DNA of 64,000 nucleotides from assembly GCF_005870025.1 (NCBI RefSeq), contig NZ_VATA01000041.1, positions 1-64,000 of the forward strand, written 5' to 3'. Shown here in pieces: positions 24,596-34,268 of this stretch. A program made the translations under genes and the position numbers. Numbering within the stretch: position 1 is the stretch's first letter; every line of letters starts with the position of its first letter. This DNA comes from Poseidonocella sp. HB161398 (lineage in GTDB: Bacteria; Pseudomonadota; Alphaproteobacteria; Rhodobacterales; Rhodobacteraceae). Under the pieces are notes generated by a model. The model did not search any database, was not told where the DNA came from, and saw nothing but the letters and a program-made list of their open reading frames with translations.

Positions 24596-26736
24596 CAGCG
24601 GAACTCCACGCTCATGTTGCTGGGGGAGGTCAGGGCCAGGTCGCCGCCCGAGGTCTGCACGACCTGGACGCCAAGCACCTGACCGGCGGACACGGGGAAC
24701 CATGCGGTCTGCGCGCTCAGCGACGTGGGGCGGCCCACCACGGCATTCACCGTCGTCTGGGCGCCCGCGTTCGGAATGCCCCCGTCGCGGAGCACGGCCA
24801 TGCCGCGGTTGCCGGTGGTGTTGCTGTCGAACTCGCTGTTTACGATGACGCGGGCATGGCTGATGCCGAGCCCGGCGGGCACGGTCACGCCGCTCGCCCC
24901 GGCCGAGCCGTCCAGAAGCTCGTGCCCGGAGCTGGCGTCGAACGAGATTTCGGCCCAGACGGCATTCGCGATCACGTCGAAGTCGTCGCTCTCGGTGAGC
25001 GTGATTTCCAGAGGCTCGCCGGCGACCCTGTGCAGGTCCGCGCCGTCCGCATTGACGATGTTTTGCGCGACCGAGGCGCCCTGCGCGATGCGCGGGAACT
25101 CGAACTGCACGCGCCCGGCGCCGTCGGCGATGTCGAAGGCAGTCGCCATGTCCGCGCCCGGCAGGATGGCGCTGCCCGTGAGGCGCGTCCGGTCCGTCCC
25201 GCTGCCGACCTGGATGCCGATGCGGCGGGCATCGCCTGCGCCGTCATGGGTGCAGGCATCGACCGTCAGGCTCGCCACGTTCAGCGAAGAGATGTCCGCG
25301 GGCGCATCGCCCGGCGCGGTCTCCTGCTGCGTGAAGCCGCAGCGGCTCAGGCTGGCAGACCCGGCGCCGTCGAGCTTCACGCCCGCATCGCGATAGAGAA
25401 AGGTGCTGCCGGACGCAACGATCTGTGCCAGCATGCCGCCGCGCTGCCAGTCGAGGCCGGTCTGCACGCCGTCGAACAGGCAGCCGTCCAGCGAGAGGGT
25501 GCCGCCGGTCGTGCCGTCCGAAAGGCTGCTCAGGCCGGTTGCGATGTCGTGCATGGAGACCTGGCGAAGCTCCGTGCCGGTGCAGCCGTCGATCTGCAGG
25601 CCGGTCGCGGTCGGCCAGTCGCCAGAGCCGCCCTGCAGGTGAACGTCGCCCAGGAACGGGTTCATGTGGTGGTCGGCCCGGATCATTCCCGCGAAGGCGG
25701 ATTGCCCTTCCTCGCCGGTCAGAAGCTCGGCAGGAGCCAGATCGAGGCGGCGCAGGGCCAGCGAGCGATGGCTGTAGCCGGGAGCCGCGGCGCCGGGCAG
25801 GTCGAGCGCCCAGCTTCCGGCCTGCTGCTGGCCACGGTAGCCCAGCGTGAAGTCGGCAAGCTCGATGGCGCCGGGCAGGCTGCCGCCGGTCAGGCTGATC
25901 GCCGTGGCGGGCACGCTTGCGCTGTCGGCCCAGATGCCGGTCGCGCACCGCCCGCAGCCGCGCAGGTACAGGGCGATGCCGTCGACATCGGCGGCCACAG
26001 CCTGCTCTAGCTCGTAGAGCCCCGGCGGGATCACCCCGGCCGCGCGGCCGGTCTCGCTGGCATAGTCGATGAAGCCCAGCAGGGCGGTGCCGATCTGGCC
26101 GCCGTCGCGCAGGTCACGGTCGAAGTAGCGAAGGCCCAGCTCGTCGTTGAGCAGGCGGTAGCGGCGTCCGGCGGTGTCGACAAAGGCGGCGGCAGGCGGG
26201 GCGGTCTCGTCGCGCTCGTAGCGCCAGGGCTGGCCCAGCAGCGTGCCGCGCTCGATCTCGTAGCCGTTGGCCGCGTCGCCGGTCAGCACGCGCTCGGCAT
26301 AACCCAGTGTCAGCATGTCGCGATCTTCGACCGGATCGGCGGTCGACTGGATGCGCCCGCTGCCGATGTCGGCCACGCCGGTTCCCGGATCGACCGTGAC
26401 GGCGCGCTCGGACGCCTCCTGCGAGAGATAGAACAGGCGGTCCAGCTCGCGGGCAAGCTCCACCTGCGTGAAGGCATCGCCGATGGACCGGGCGGGAAGG
26501 ACGTCGGACGAGACCACGACGGTCGCGTTCGAGACCGCGGCCTCGAGCGTGAGGCTGTTGCCCTCGGTGCCGTAGCGGCTGGCGACGGTGACGGAATAGG
26601 CCGTGACCGGCTCGCCGTTCACATGGACGGCAATCTCGTCCTCGTCCACGAAAGGGAACGGGATGCCGAACGGCCCTGCGCTGGCAGTCGAACCGACCAC
26701 GTAGGTTGCGCTACGCGGATAGATCGTCTCGGACAT
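24595..26736 (-). CDS. T7-like tail fibre with beta-helix body
   Basis: 713 residues. The N-terminal 120 residues match the T7 gp17 tail-attachment domain (FPFVDEDEIAVHVNGEPV ... YSVTVASRYGTEGNSLTLEA ... AFTQVELARELDRLFYLSQE). Residues about 190-560 are a repetitive beta-helix (pectate-lyase-like) body with many G/T/D turns. The C-terminal 100 residues are a beta-rich tip. It likely binds the host receptor. It is cotranscribed with the internal virion genes. Confidence 0.85.
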   Translation of the reverse strand: MSETIYPRSATYVVGSTASAGPFGIPFPFVDEDEIAVHVNGEPVTAYSVTVASRYGTEGNSLTLEAAVSNATVVVSSDVLPARSIGDAFTQVELARELDRLFYLSQEASERAVTVDPGTGVADIGSGRIQSTADPVEDRDMLTLGYAERVLTGDAANGYEIERGTLLGQPWRYERDETAPPAAAFVDTAGRRYRLLNDELGLRYFDRDLRDGGQIGTALLGFIDYASETGRAAGVIPPGLYELEQAVAADVDGIALYLRGCGRCATGIWADSASVPATAISLTGGSLPGAIELADFTLGYRGQQQAGSWALDLPGAAAPGYSHRSLALRRLDLAPAELLTGEEGQSAFAGMIRADHHMNPFLGDVHLQGGSGDWPTATGLQIDGCTGTELRQVSMHDIATGLSSLSDGTTGGTLSLDGCLFDGVQTGLDWQRGGMLAQIVASGSTFLYRDAGVKLDGAGSASLSRCGFTQQETAPGDAPADISSLNVASLTVDACTHDGAGDARRIGIQVGSGTDRTRLTGSAILPGADMATAFDIADGAGRVQFEFPRIAQGASVAQNIVNADGADLHRVAGEPLEITLTESDDFDVIANAVWAEISFDASSGHELLDGSAGASGVTVPAGLGISHARVIVNSEFDSNTTGNRGMAVLRDGGIPNAGAQTTVNAVVGRPTSLSAQTAWFPVSAGQVLGVQVVQTSGGDLALTSPSNMSVEFR

Positions 26737-26789
26737 TGGGCACCGGGTCGTTGATTTACCCGGTGCTGTTCTTTCCCGCGGGGGATTGT

Positions 26790-29700
26790 CTAGTAGCTTT
26801 TTGCCCTTTCCGACCCGTCCACCATCTGGTCGACAAAATCCTTGATAAGCAAGTGGTTGCGGAAGGGCAGGCCCCAGCTCGTCTCCATCAAGTCGCCGGT
26901 CGCGGCGCCGTGCATGAGGTTCGAGGCCGCGTTCGGCCCGGCCCCGGCGGCACGCATCGCCATGTCGTAGCCGGTCGGCTGCTCGCCCACGGCGAGGACC
27001 TGCGGAAGAATGCCCAGCACGCCCGACTGGCCGATGGCCTCGTAGAGCTTTTCCTCCGGCTCCCGGCGGTCCCAGCTCTCGCCCTGGCGGAAGCTCGCGA
27101 CCATGTAGCCGAGCCCCACCAGCGAGGCCACGCCCGCCATGTTCCGCGCGGTCGGCTCGTCAACGGCCGTCGTGAGGATCTTGGTATGGGCCGCGAAGGC
27201 GAAGGACCAGAAGGAGAAGGGCAGGGTCAGGAGGCCCGACTGCATCTGCCAGTAGTCGCCCACGACCTCCAGCCCGGCGCGGCGCGCCAGCGGATCGACC
27301 CGGGGGCCGCGGCGCAGGTAGACCGTGCCGTCCGCGATCACCGGCTTGTCGGCGGCGGTCGCCATCAGCACCGCGTTCTCGGACCCCTGACGGATCAGCG
27401 CGCGGAAGCGCATCACGTTCTCGCGGCTCTTCCAGGCGTCGGTATTGGCCAGCCAGTGCCCGCCCGGCTGCCGCGCGGCAGGCTCGGTGGCGATGCTTTT
27501 TGCCGCATCCGGCGTGATGCCGTAGCGCGCCAGCTCGCGGAGGTCGGCCTCCGTGCCGTAATCGCCGGCCACGCGGTGGATGCGGTCGAGCGTGTCGGTG
27601 ACGCGCAGCCCCGCGTCGATTTCCTTGACGCGCGCAGTCAGCGAGGCAAGGCCGTTCCAGGCGAAGTAGCGGTTCGACAGCACGCGGGACCAGCGCTCCG
27701 GAGCGGTCAGGCCCGAGGCGTCCATGCCGGGATCGGCGAACTTCGACAGGGCCACGCCCTCCACCACGTCGAGGATGCCGCCCGCCTTGCGCATTTCGTC
27801 CCCGCCCGCCTTCACGACCTGCGCCAGCTCGTCGTCCAGCTTGCCGAAAGCGTGCTGGAAGGTCCGGCCGAGCCCGTGGCGCATGACCAGCGTGCCGAGG
27901 TCCTGGACCGCCGGAAGGGCCGACTGGCCCATGAATGCGAGGTTGGCATAGTTGCGCAGGAAGGTGGCGGCGCGGTTGTCCCAGCGATCGGGGTTGCGGA
28001 TCACCCGGTTCTGCACCCGGTCGCGCAGGTGCAGGATGTCGCGCTCCATCGGCGCCCAGTGCGTGTTGAAGCGCGCCTCCGAGCGCAGGGCGGTGCCCAT
28101 GGGCTTGAACGCCTGCAGCGCGGTCAGCGCCATGCCGGCGTTGCCCTCTGACAGCAGCGACGAGAAGGCCGGGCGCACGCCTGCGGCTTCCTCCATGAGC
28201 GCGATCGCGCGCTGGTCGCCGCCGAGCGCGGCCCACATGGGGAAGAGGTTGGCGACGGCTTCCTCGTCGGCATCGGCGCTGGTGTAGCGCGACAGGTCGA
28301 AGAGCGGAGAGAGGCGGCGGCCCAGCTCCACCATGGCGTTCCATTCGCCCGTGCCGAACTTGCCCGCAGCCTTCAGCGCGTGGATGAACTCGTGGTTGAA
28401 GGTCTCGACGGGCGTTGCGCCGAACGGATCGACGCCGATCTGGCTGACCGGATCGGTGCCGCTGGCCGCGCGGAAGGAGCCGGAGCGGGTCTCGTCGGTG
28501 AAGAGCGAGAACGAGAAGTCCGTCCAGTCCAGCCCGGCGGCGCGCAGCGCGGAGCGGGCTTCCTTCTCCATGCGCTTCATCGCGGTATGCAGGGGCAGCC
28601 ATGCCGGGCGCTGCCCGCGCAGGTACTCGATCAGGTCCATGGATTCCGTGCGCGACAGGGGCTTGTCGCCCTTCTCGCGACGCAGGAAGGCGCGGAACTC
28701 GTCGCGCTGCGCCCGCTGCAGGGCGCTGTGGAAGCCATCGGCCGCGCTCACGCCCTCGTTCGGGGCGGCATAGCGCCGCGCCATCTCGATAGCCGGTCCC
28801 ATGCGGTCAGCATAGGCCTTGGCCACATGCATGTAGTCGGTCTCGATGAAGTCGGCGATGCCGTTGTGCTCCTTGAGCAGATGCGCGTTCGGCATGGTGA
28901 GCTGGCGCATGCGCCCGAAGCTCGGCCGGGCTTCCTCGGTCAGCGCGCCCAGGTGGGCAAGGTCGTTGTCCACGTCGCCCAGCAGCGTCTCCACGATCTC
29001 TTCCGCCCGCGCCCGCACCGCGCCTTCCTCCTGCGAGTAGGTGAAGCGCTGCCAGCCGCCCTCGTCGGGGGCCTCGCGGATGCGCTGGCGCATGGCGTCG
29101 ATCTGCGCCTGCGTCGGCGCGCGGGCCATAAGCGCGTTCATCTCGCGCTGCAGGTGCGACTTGGACGGAACCCAGGTCCAGCTCTCCGGGTTCTTCTGCA
29201 GGTGCGGCACAATGACGTAGCGGATGAACGCTTCGCGGTTCTCGCGGATCGCGGCGGGCCGCCAGACGCGGGTGAAGTAGTCCTCCGGCACGTCCTCGGC
29301 CTGGCGGGCATTGTCGAAGTCGCGAACGCGGTTGCGCATGACCGCAAGATCCTGCCGCTGCTTGTCGGACAGCTCTTCGCTATTGGCCGCCTTGCGGTCC
29401 AGCCGGTCGATGCGCGCGCGCAGCTTGTCCATGCGGGCCTGGTTCGAGGCGCGGGTGGACAGCACGCCCGCTTCGACGCCATCGCGTTCGTAGCGCTTCC
29501 AGCTGTCCCGCAGGTGCCCGGCCATTTCGTTGACCTCGGGGATCTCGTCCTGCTCTCCCGTGACCAGCGCGCGGGAGGCCCGGCGGCGGAACTCTTCCAC
29601 CGGCAGGGCTTCCTCGCCATCGGCCCGCTTGCGCCGGAAGCTCTTGTTGAGGTGGATGCCGGCAACCTCCGGGTTCCGCTCGAAGCCGAGGTAGCGCTCG

Positions 29701-31445
29701 TAGAGCTCGGTCTCGCGGCGGTAGATGGTATCGACCTCGCCATGCCAGACGCGGGAGCGCATCCAGACGGACGGGCCGTTCGGGCCGCCTTCGGCGCGCG
29801 CCATGCCGCCGTCATTGGCCAGGTCGTCCGCCATGCCCTTCACCGAGCGGGTCAGCGAGGTGAGGTTCAGCCGCTTGAACGGGCCGTCGACCATGCGCGC
29901 CAGCATGCGCCCGCGGCGGGTCAGCCCGGCTTGCCCGTCCTCGGGCTGGTCCCGCGAGAAGTTGGCCTCGGAGCGGTGCATTTCGCGCCGGGTCTCGCCG
30001 ATCCGGTCATAGGCCGCCATGTCCCGCTCCGCGGCAGGGGCGTCCAGTGCCGGGCGCTCCGGGCCGGGCGGGCCGATCCGGGCGGCAGAGGGGTGCTCCT
30101 GGGCGTAGTCGGCAAATTGCGTGTTGATCTGCCGGACCGCCGCGCGGCGCCCGTTGCGGTTCAGGTAGCCGCCGATCCCGGCGCCGATGGCCATGGACAG
30201 GCCGACATTGAGCTGGCTTTCCAGCCGGTTCGACAGCGGGTCGTTCTCCGCGCGCACAGCCTCGATCGGCGCATCAAGGGCGAAGGAGGCCCCCGCCGCC
30301 ACGCCCGCGCCGCGCAGGGCCGCCCCGCCGCCGCGCAGGGCAAGCCCGCCGGGGACCAGCATGGCCGGGATGTTGTCGGGGTTGAAGATCCCACCAGCCA
30401 GCGGCACCAGCCAGCCGTCGTATTCCTCGGCGCGGCGGGAGCGGATTTCCTCTTCGCGGATGCGGCGCTTCAGGACCTCGTAATGCTCAGCGTTCTGCGC
30501 CTTGGAGAGATAGCGCGCAAAGCCCGCCATGCCGTCCGCGCCGATCTGCGCGGCCACGTCGAAATCCGGGTCGAACTCGTGCTGGCGTTCCAGCCATTGC
30601 ATCTGCGCCGAGCGGACAATTGCGCTGTCGGTTGCCGCATCGGCAAAACTCTGCCATGATGTCGCAGGGGCAACCGGCCCGCCGCCCCTCCCGGTGCGGG
30701 TCGCGTAATCAATCTCGGGAAGAGCTTGCTGCCCCGTTACGGCGCCCGGCTGGTCCAGGGCCACGTCGGGCGTCTCCCACGCTGCAGCAGGATCCGGCTC
30801 GGGCCGCTCGAAGCGGTAGGCCGCGTCGAAAGCCTCGCCCCAGCTCTGCGAGGGGGGAGGCGGCGATTGCGTGCCCGGCGCGCCGTCCGCCCCCGGCCCG
30901 GAGGTCGACAGGGCGGCTACGGGACGGCCGGACAGCACGCTCTCGAAGTCGTCCACGCCGACCAGCGCACGGGAATGGTTGGCGCCGACGCCGCCGTAAT
31001 AGGCCTGCCCGCGCTCGATGCGGCGGCTGCCCCGGAAGGTCGGGGCCAGGACGGGCAGGGAGGCCCATTCCCGCGCCAGCGAATTGCCGAACTCTTCGGT
31101 CGACATGCGCCCGCTCGCCCAGCGGTCCAGCCCGCGCCCGCGCATCAGCTCCACTGCATAGCGGTCCTGCGTCTCGGGGCTGAACACGTCGTCCAGGCTG
31201 GCCTTGCCGTTGCGGATCAGCCCGCGCAGCGTCTTCGGCATGAGCTGCAGCGCGCCCGCGGCCTCGGAATTGTAGTGCGGGTTCACCCGGTCCTGCCATG
31301 CCAGCAGCTCGCGCACGGTCATGCTCGTGACCGGCTTCGGCGGGCGGTGCTCGGGCCGGATGCCGCCATAGACCACATCGTAGTCGATCCTGCCGCCGTT
31401 CTCGGCGCGGTAGATGAAATCCAGAAGGTTGCGATACTGTTCCAT
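26790..31445 (-). CDS. Internal virion protein with transglycosylase and HEFIH motifs
   Basis: 1551 residues, corresponding in place and size to T7 gp16, the ejected protein that opens peptidoglycan and forms the DNA channel. The N-terminal ~150 residues resemble a lysozyme-like transglycosylase (IYRAENGG with candidate catalytic Glu15; SEAAGALQLMPKTL). A long helical region follows. At about residue 1013-1017 lies HEFIH, with a downstream DEEAVANLF near 1060, an arrangement resembling gluzincin zinc peptidases. Hydrophobic segments lie near residues 355-400 and toward the C-terminus. The start overlaps the upstream stop (ATGA). Confidence 0.8.
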   Translation of the reverse strand: MEQYRNLLDFIYRAENGGRIDYDVVYGGIRPEHRPPKPVTSMTVRELLAWQDRVNPHYNSEAAGALQLMPKTLRGLIRNGKASLDDVFSPETQDRYAVELMRGRGLDRWASGRMSTEEFGNSLAREWASLPVLAPTFRGSRRIERGQAYYGGVGANHSRALVGVDDFESVLSGRPVAALSTSGPGADGAPGTQSPPPPSQSWGEAFDAAYRFERPEPDPAAAWETPDVALDQPGAVTGQQALPEIDYATRTGRGGGPVAPATSWQSFADAATDSAIVRSAQMQWLERQHEFDPDFDVAAQIGADGMAGFARYLSKAQNAEHYEVLKRRIREEEIRSRRAEEYDGWLVPLAGGIFNPDNIPAMLVPGGLALRGGGAALRGAGVAAGASFALDAPIEAVRAENDPLSNRLESQLNVGLSMAIGAGIGGYLNRNGRRAAVRQINTQFADYAQEHPSAARIGPPGPERPALDAPAAERDMAAYDRIGETRREMHRSEANFSRDQPEDGQAGLTRRGRMLARMVDGPFKRLNLTSLTRSVKGMADDLANDGGMARAEGGPNGPSVWMRSRVWHGEVDTIYRRETELYERYLGFERNPEVAGIHLNKSFRRKRADGEEALPVEEFRRRASRALVTGEQDEIPEVNEMAGHLRDSWKRYERDGVEAGVLSTRASNQARMDKLRARIDRLDRKAANSEELSDKQRQDLAVMRNRVRDFDNARQAEDVPEDYFTRVWRPAAIRENREAFIRYVIVPHLQKNPESWTWVPSKSHLQREMNALMARAPTQAQIDAMRQRIREAPDEGGWQRFTYSQEEGAVRARAEEIVETLLGDVDNDLAHLGALTEEARPSFGRMRQLTMPNAHLLKEHNGIADFIETDYMHVAKAYADRMGPAIEMARRYAAPNEGVSAADGFHSALQRAQRDEFRAFLRREKGDKPLSRTESMDLIEYLRGQRPAWLPLHTAMKRMEKEARSALRAAGLDWTDFSFSLFTDETRSGSFRAASGTDPVSQIGVDPFGATPVETFNHEFIHALKAAGKFGTGEWNAMVELGRRLSPLFDLSRYTSADADEEAVANLFPMWAALGGDQRAIALMEEAAGVRPAFSSLLSEGNAGMALTALQAFKPMGTALRSEARFNTHWAPMERDILHLRDRVQNRVIRNPDRWDNRAATFLRNYANLAFMGQSALPAVQDLGTLVMRHGLGRTFQHAFGKLDDELAQVVKAGGDEMRKAGGILDVVEGVALSKFADPGMDASGLTAPERWSRVLSNRYFAWNGLASLTARVKEIDAGLRVTDTLDRIHRVAGDYGTEADLRELARYGITPDAAKSIATEPAARQPGGHWLANTDAWKSRENVMRFRALIRQGSENAVLMATAADKPVIADGTVYLRRGPRVDPLARRAGLEVVGDYWQMQSGLLTLPFSFWSFAFAAHTKILTTAVDEPTARNMAGVASLVGLGYMVASFRQGESWDRREPEEKLYEAIGQSGVLGILPQVLAVGEQPTGYDMAMRAAGAGPNAASNLMHGAATGDLMETSWGLPFRNHLLIKDFVDQMVDGSERAKSY

Positions 31446-33712
31446 CAGTCCCTCGGCCCCCGCATTTTCTCGAAGTGCTCCTCAAGCACGGCATAGGGAT
31501 GCCGCGGCTTCTCGCCCGCCTCGGCCGCACGCACGATCTCGTCGCTGATCATCTGCCATTCGCGTTCGCCCAGGTTCTCGGCCCGCATCAGCGAGGCAAG
31601 CGACTGGTCGAACTGCTGAAGCTCGGCGATGTCGTCGCGCACGTCGAGCGTGCCGACCGGGTACATGGTGCCGGTCTCGTCGCGCATCATGACCGTGTAG
31701 ACCGGCGGCGTGCCCCGGCCGGTCTGCGCGCGCAGCTGGTAGTCCTCGCCCGGGCGCAGGAAGTCCGCATCGTCAATGCCGAAGCGCTCCCCGCTTGCCT
31801 CGCCCTCGAAGGCATCGCCTGCCATGGAGCCGTCGAAGCCCGCGATCATTTCGCGGATGCGCGTGTCGGCGATCGCCTCGAACGGGGTGGAGGCCAGCCG
31901 CCCGCCCGCGCGGGAGAAGCCGATGCCCGACATGAGCCAGCCCGCGGCCTCGCCGGAGACATGGGACAGCATGTCGCCGATGCCCTGGTACGGCACGTCG
32001 TAGAACTTCTCGGGTGCATAGGCGGAGCGCACGCCGCCCATGTACTCGGAGGTCACGTAGCGGTCCTCCATGCTCTGCCGGGTCATGTCCATGGCGAGCT
32101 GGTAGTTGTTGCCCAGCCGCAGGTAGGTGGTGAAGACCGACGCCGCCTGCCGCGCTTCCTCCGGCGTGGGCTCGATGTCGCCGCCGTCGTAGAGCGTGTC
32201 GCGCAGGTCGCGCATCAGCACCTCGCCTGCATCGTCCGCGGTGACGCGGCCCCGGCCATCCCAGCGCCGGTTCTGCGCGTTCATCACGCGGGCCAGCTCG
32301 GTATCGTCCCATTTCTCGTCCCGGAGCGCCCAGACCTTGGACACGGCCCGCTCGACGCCTTCCTGCGTGTAGCTGCCGTCGCCATGCAGGTCGGAGACCA
32401 TCCCGTAGACCGCGGCGAGGTCGTCGGGGATCGCATCGCCCAGGTTCACCGTGGCGCCCGCGCTGTTGGGCCCCTCGTAGAGATCGCGCACCAGCTCGAA
32501 GCCCGCCACCAGCTCGGCCGGGTCGGGGTTGGTGTCCATCCGGTCGAGCACCTGCCGGAGAGTGTCGGGCAGCATCCCGGCATCCTTGACCAGCGCCAGC
32601 GCGTTCGAGCGGTCGTCGCCGTCCATGGTCAGCCAGTCGGCCATGTCGATCCCGCGCCGCCGGCCGTCCTCGGTGGTCAGCTGCAGGGCGTTCGACAGGT
32701 CCTCGTCCAGCAGGGCGCGGTTCTTCGGGTTCGAGGTCGCACCGCCCCGGCGCAGCACCGACAGGTCGTAGGCTTTCTGCGCCGCGGCCTCCTGCGCGGC
32801 CAGCCGCCGGTTGGCGTTGCCGATGAACTGCGTGACCGTGCCGGAGGCGGAGCGCATGGCTTCGCGGTCCACGGTGCCGTCCTCGAGCGTGAAATACTCG
32901 TTCAGCTCTTCATCCGTGCCGGACAGGAGCCGGGCCTGCAGGTCCATCAGCGCATCGGGCGACAGGTTGCCCACATCGAGGTCGCGGCTCATGCGGGCCA
33001 TGCCGGTCGCCGTGGCGATGCGCCGCTTGAGGTCGGCCTTCTCGCCGTCATCCATGATCGCGGGCGATAGGTCGTCGATCCACTGCGTGTTGGCCGCCAT
33101 GGCCGCGGCGCCCGCGTCGTCGCCTGCCAGCACCATGTCGCGGATCGCGCGCACCTGGTCGTCGGCCATGACCGGCGCGCGGGAGGCGGCATTGCGAAGC
33201 TCGATCTGCCCCTGCCGGTGCCCGATGCTGGCGCCGGTGGAGACCATGGCCCCGGCGATCGTGTCCTCGAAGAAGCCCTCGAAGCCCTCGGGGATGTCGC
33301 TGCGCATGTCGGCGATCGCCTGCGCGGCCTCGTCCTGGAAGGCGTCGAGGTCGTAGGGATGCAGGTTTTCCACGGCCGCGATCCGGCCCTTGATCGCCGT
33401 TGCCATCTGGTGGCCCATCCGGTCCTGCATGGCCCCGTCATAGGTCCGCCGGGCAATGGCGCTCATGCGCTGGCCGGAGGCATCGGGCATCTGGGGCATG
33501 CCGTTCGGCCCGGTCGAGAAGGTGGCGGCGCGCGCCAGCGCCTCGCCTTCCTCCTGCGCGGCCGAGGCCATGGCCTGCCCGTACTGCGCGGCCCGCTGCG
33601 CCATGCGCCCGGCCTGCGCGGCCATCATGTCGCCGGCGGCGGAGCGGGTCATGGCGACCGGGCGCACGCTGGCGCCCGTGTTGATTTCGATGGGCCGTCT
33701 AAGAACCGGCAT
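31445..33712 (-). CDS. Internal virion protein, gp15-like
   Basis: 755 residues, mostly helical and rich in Ala, Asp and Arg. Its position between the gp14-like and gp16-like genes corresponds to T7 gp15, part of the ejected periplasmic tube. The sequence opens MPVLRRPIEINTGASVRPVA and continues with long Ala-rich helices (MAQRAAQYGQAMASAAQEEG). No enzymatic motif is seen. The start overlaps the upstream gene's end by 14 bases, and the stop overlaps the gp16-like start. Confidence 0.75.
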   Translation of the reverse strand: MPVLRRPIEINTGASVRPVAMTRSAAGDMMAAQAGRMAQRAAQYGQAMASAAQEEGEALARAATFSTGPNGMPQMPDASGQRMSAIARRTYDGAMQDRMGHQMATAIKGRIAAVENLHPYDLDAFQDEAAQAIADMRSDIPEGFEGFFEDTIAGAMVSTGASIGHRQGQIELRNAASRAPVMADDQVRAIRDMVLAGDDAGAAAMAANTQWIDDLSPAIMDDGEKADLKRRIATATGMARMSRDLDVGNLSPDALMDLQARLLSGTDEELNEYFTLEDGTVDREAMRSASGTVTQFIGNANRRLAAQEAAAQKAYDLSVLRRGGATSNPKNRALLDEDLSNALQLTTEDGRRRGIDMADWLTMDGDDRSNALALVKDAGMLPDTLRQVLDRMDTNPDPAELVAGFELVRDLYEGPNSAGATVNLGDAIPDDLAAVYGMVSDLHGDGSYTQEGVERAVSKVWALRDEKWDDTELARVMNAQNRRWDGRGRVTADDAGEVLMRDLRDTLYDGGDIEPTPEEARQAASVFTTYLRLGNNYQLAMDMTRQSMEDRYVTSEYMGGVRSAYAPEKFYDVPYQGIGDMLSHVSGEAAGWLMSGIGFSRAGGRLASTPFEAIADTRIREMIAGFDGSMAGDAFEGEASGERFGIDDADFLRPGEDYQLRAQTGRGTPPVYTVMMRDETGTMYPVGTLDVRDDIAELQQFDQSLASLMRAENLGEREWQMISDEIVRAAEAGEKPRHPYAVLEEHFEKMRGPRD

Positions 33713-34268
33713 AGAAGAAGCTCCTGATCCGCTGTCTGTTCTGCTGGCCGCGCGTGCCCGTGCCGCCGGTGTTGTAGGTCCACAGGTCTCCGGCCAGGCC
33801 GCCGCCCGCGCCGGAGGATCCCATGCCTGCCGAGGCGAAGCTCTGGGCGGCCTGCACGCCGGTCTGGATCGCGTCCATGCGGCCCGACCACATCGCCAGC
33901 GAGGCGTCCCGGCGTGCCTGGGCCTGCGAGATGGTCGCCTGCGCGTCGTTCGATGCGGTGGTCATGGCGAGGTCGCTGTCGATCTGCCCGGAGGCGCGGC
34001 GGTAGTCGGCCTCGTTGCCCGCCTCGACGCCCTCGAAGCTCTCGGCGGCCAGCCCGGAGACCGCCATCGCGGCGCGGTTCTGGCTCTGCTGGCGGCTGTA
34101 CTCGCGCGAGAGCTGGCCGCGCTGGCGGATCGCCTGCGTGCCTGCGAGGATCGTCGCGGTCTGGGCGTTCATGGCTTCGAGGTCGCCCTGCAGGCGCGCA
34201 TCGGCAGCCTGCAGCTGCCCGCCGATGAGGGACTGACCCATGCTCAGGAAGGATTGGACGTCGCACAT
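33699..34268 (-). CDS. Internal virion protein, gp14-like
   Basis: 189 residues from ATG 34268 (MCDVQSFLSMGQSLIGGQLQ), overlapping the previous stop as ATGA. A long Ala/Gln/Arg-rich helix (REYSRQQSQNRAAMAVSGLA) is typical of the T7 gp14-type core protein, which enters the outer membrane during DNA ejection. The C-terminus is Gly-rich. Assignment rests on size, composition and gene order. Confidence 0.7.
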   Translation of the reverse strand: MCDVQSFLSMGQSLIGGQLQAADARLQGDLEAMNAQTATILAGTQAIRQRGQLSREYSRQQSQNRAAMAVSGLAAESFEGVEAGNEADYRRASGQIDSDLAMTTASNDAQATISQAQARRDASLAMWSGRMDAIQTGVQAAQSFASAGMGSSGAGGGLAGDLWTYNTGGTGTRGQQNRQRIRSFFYAGS

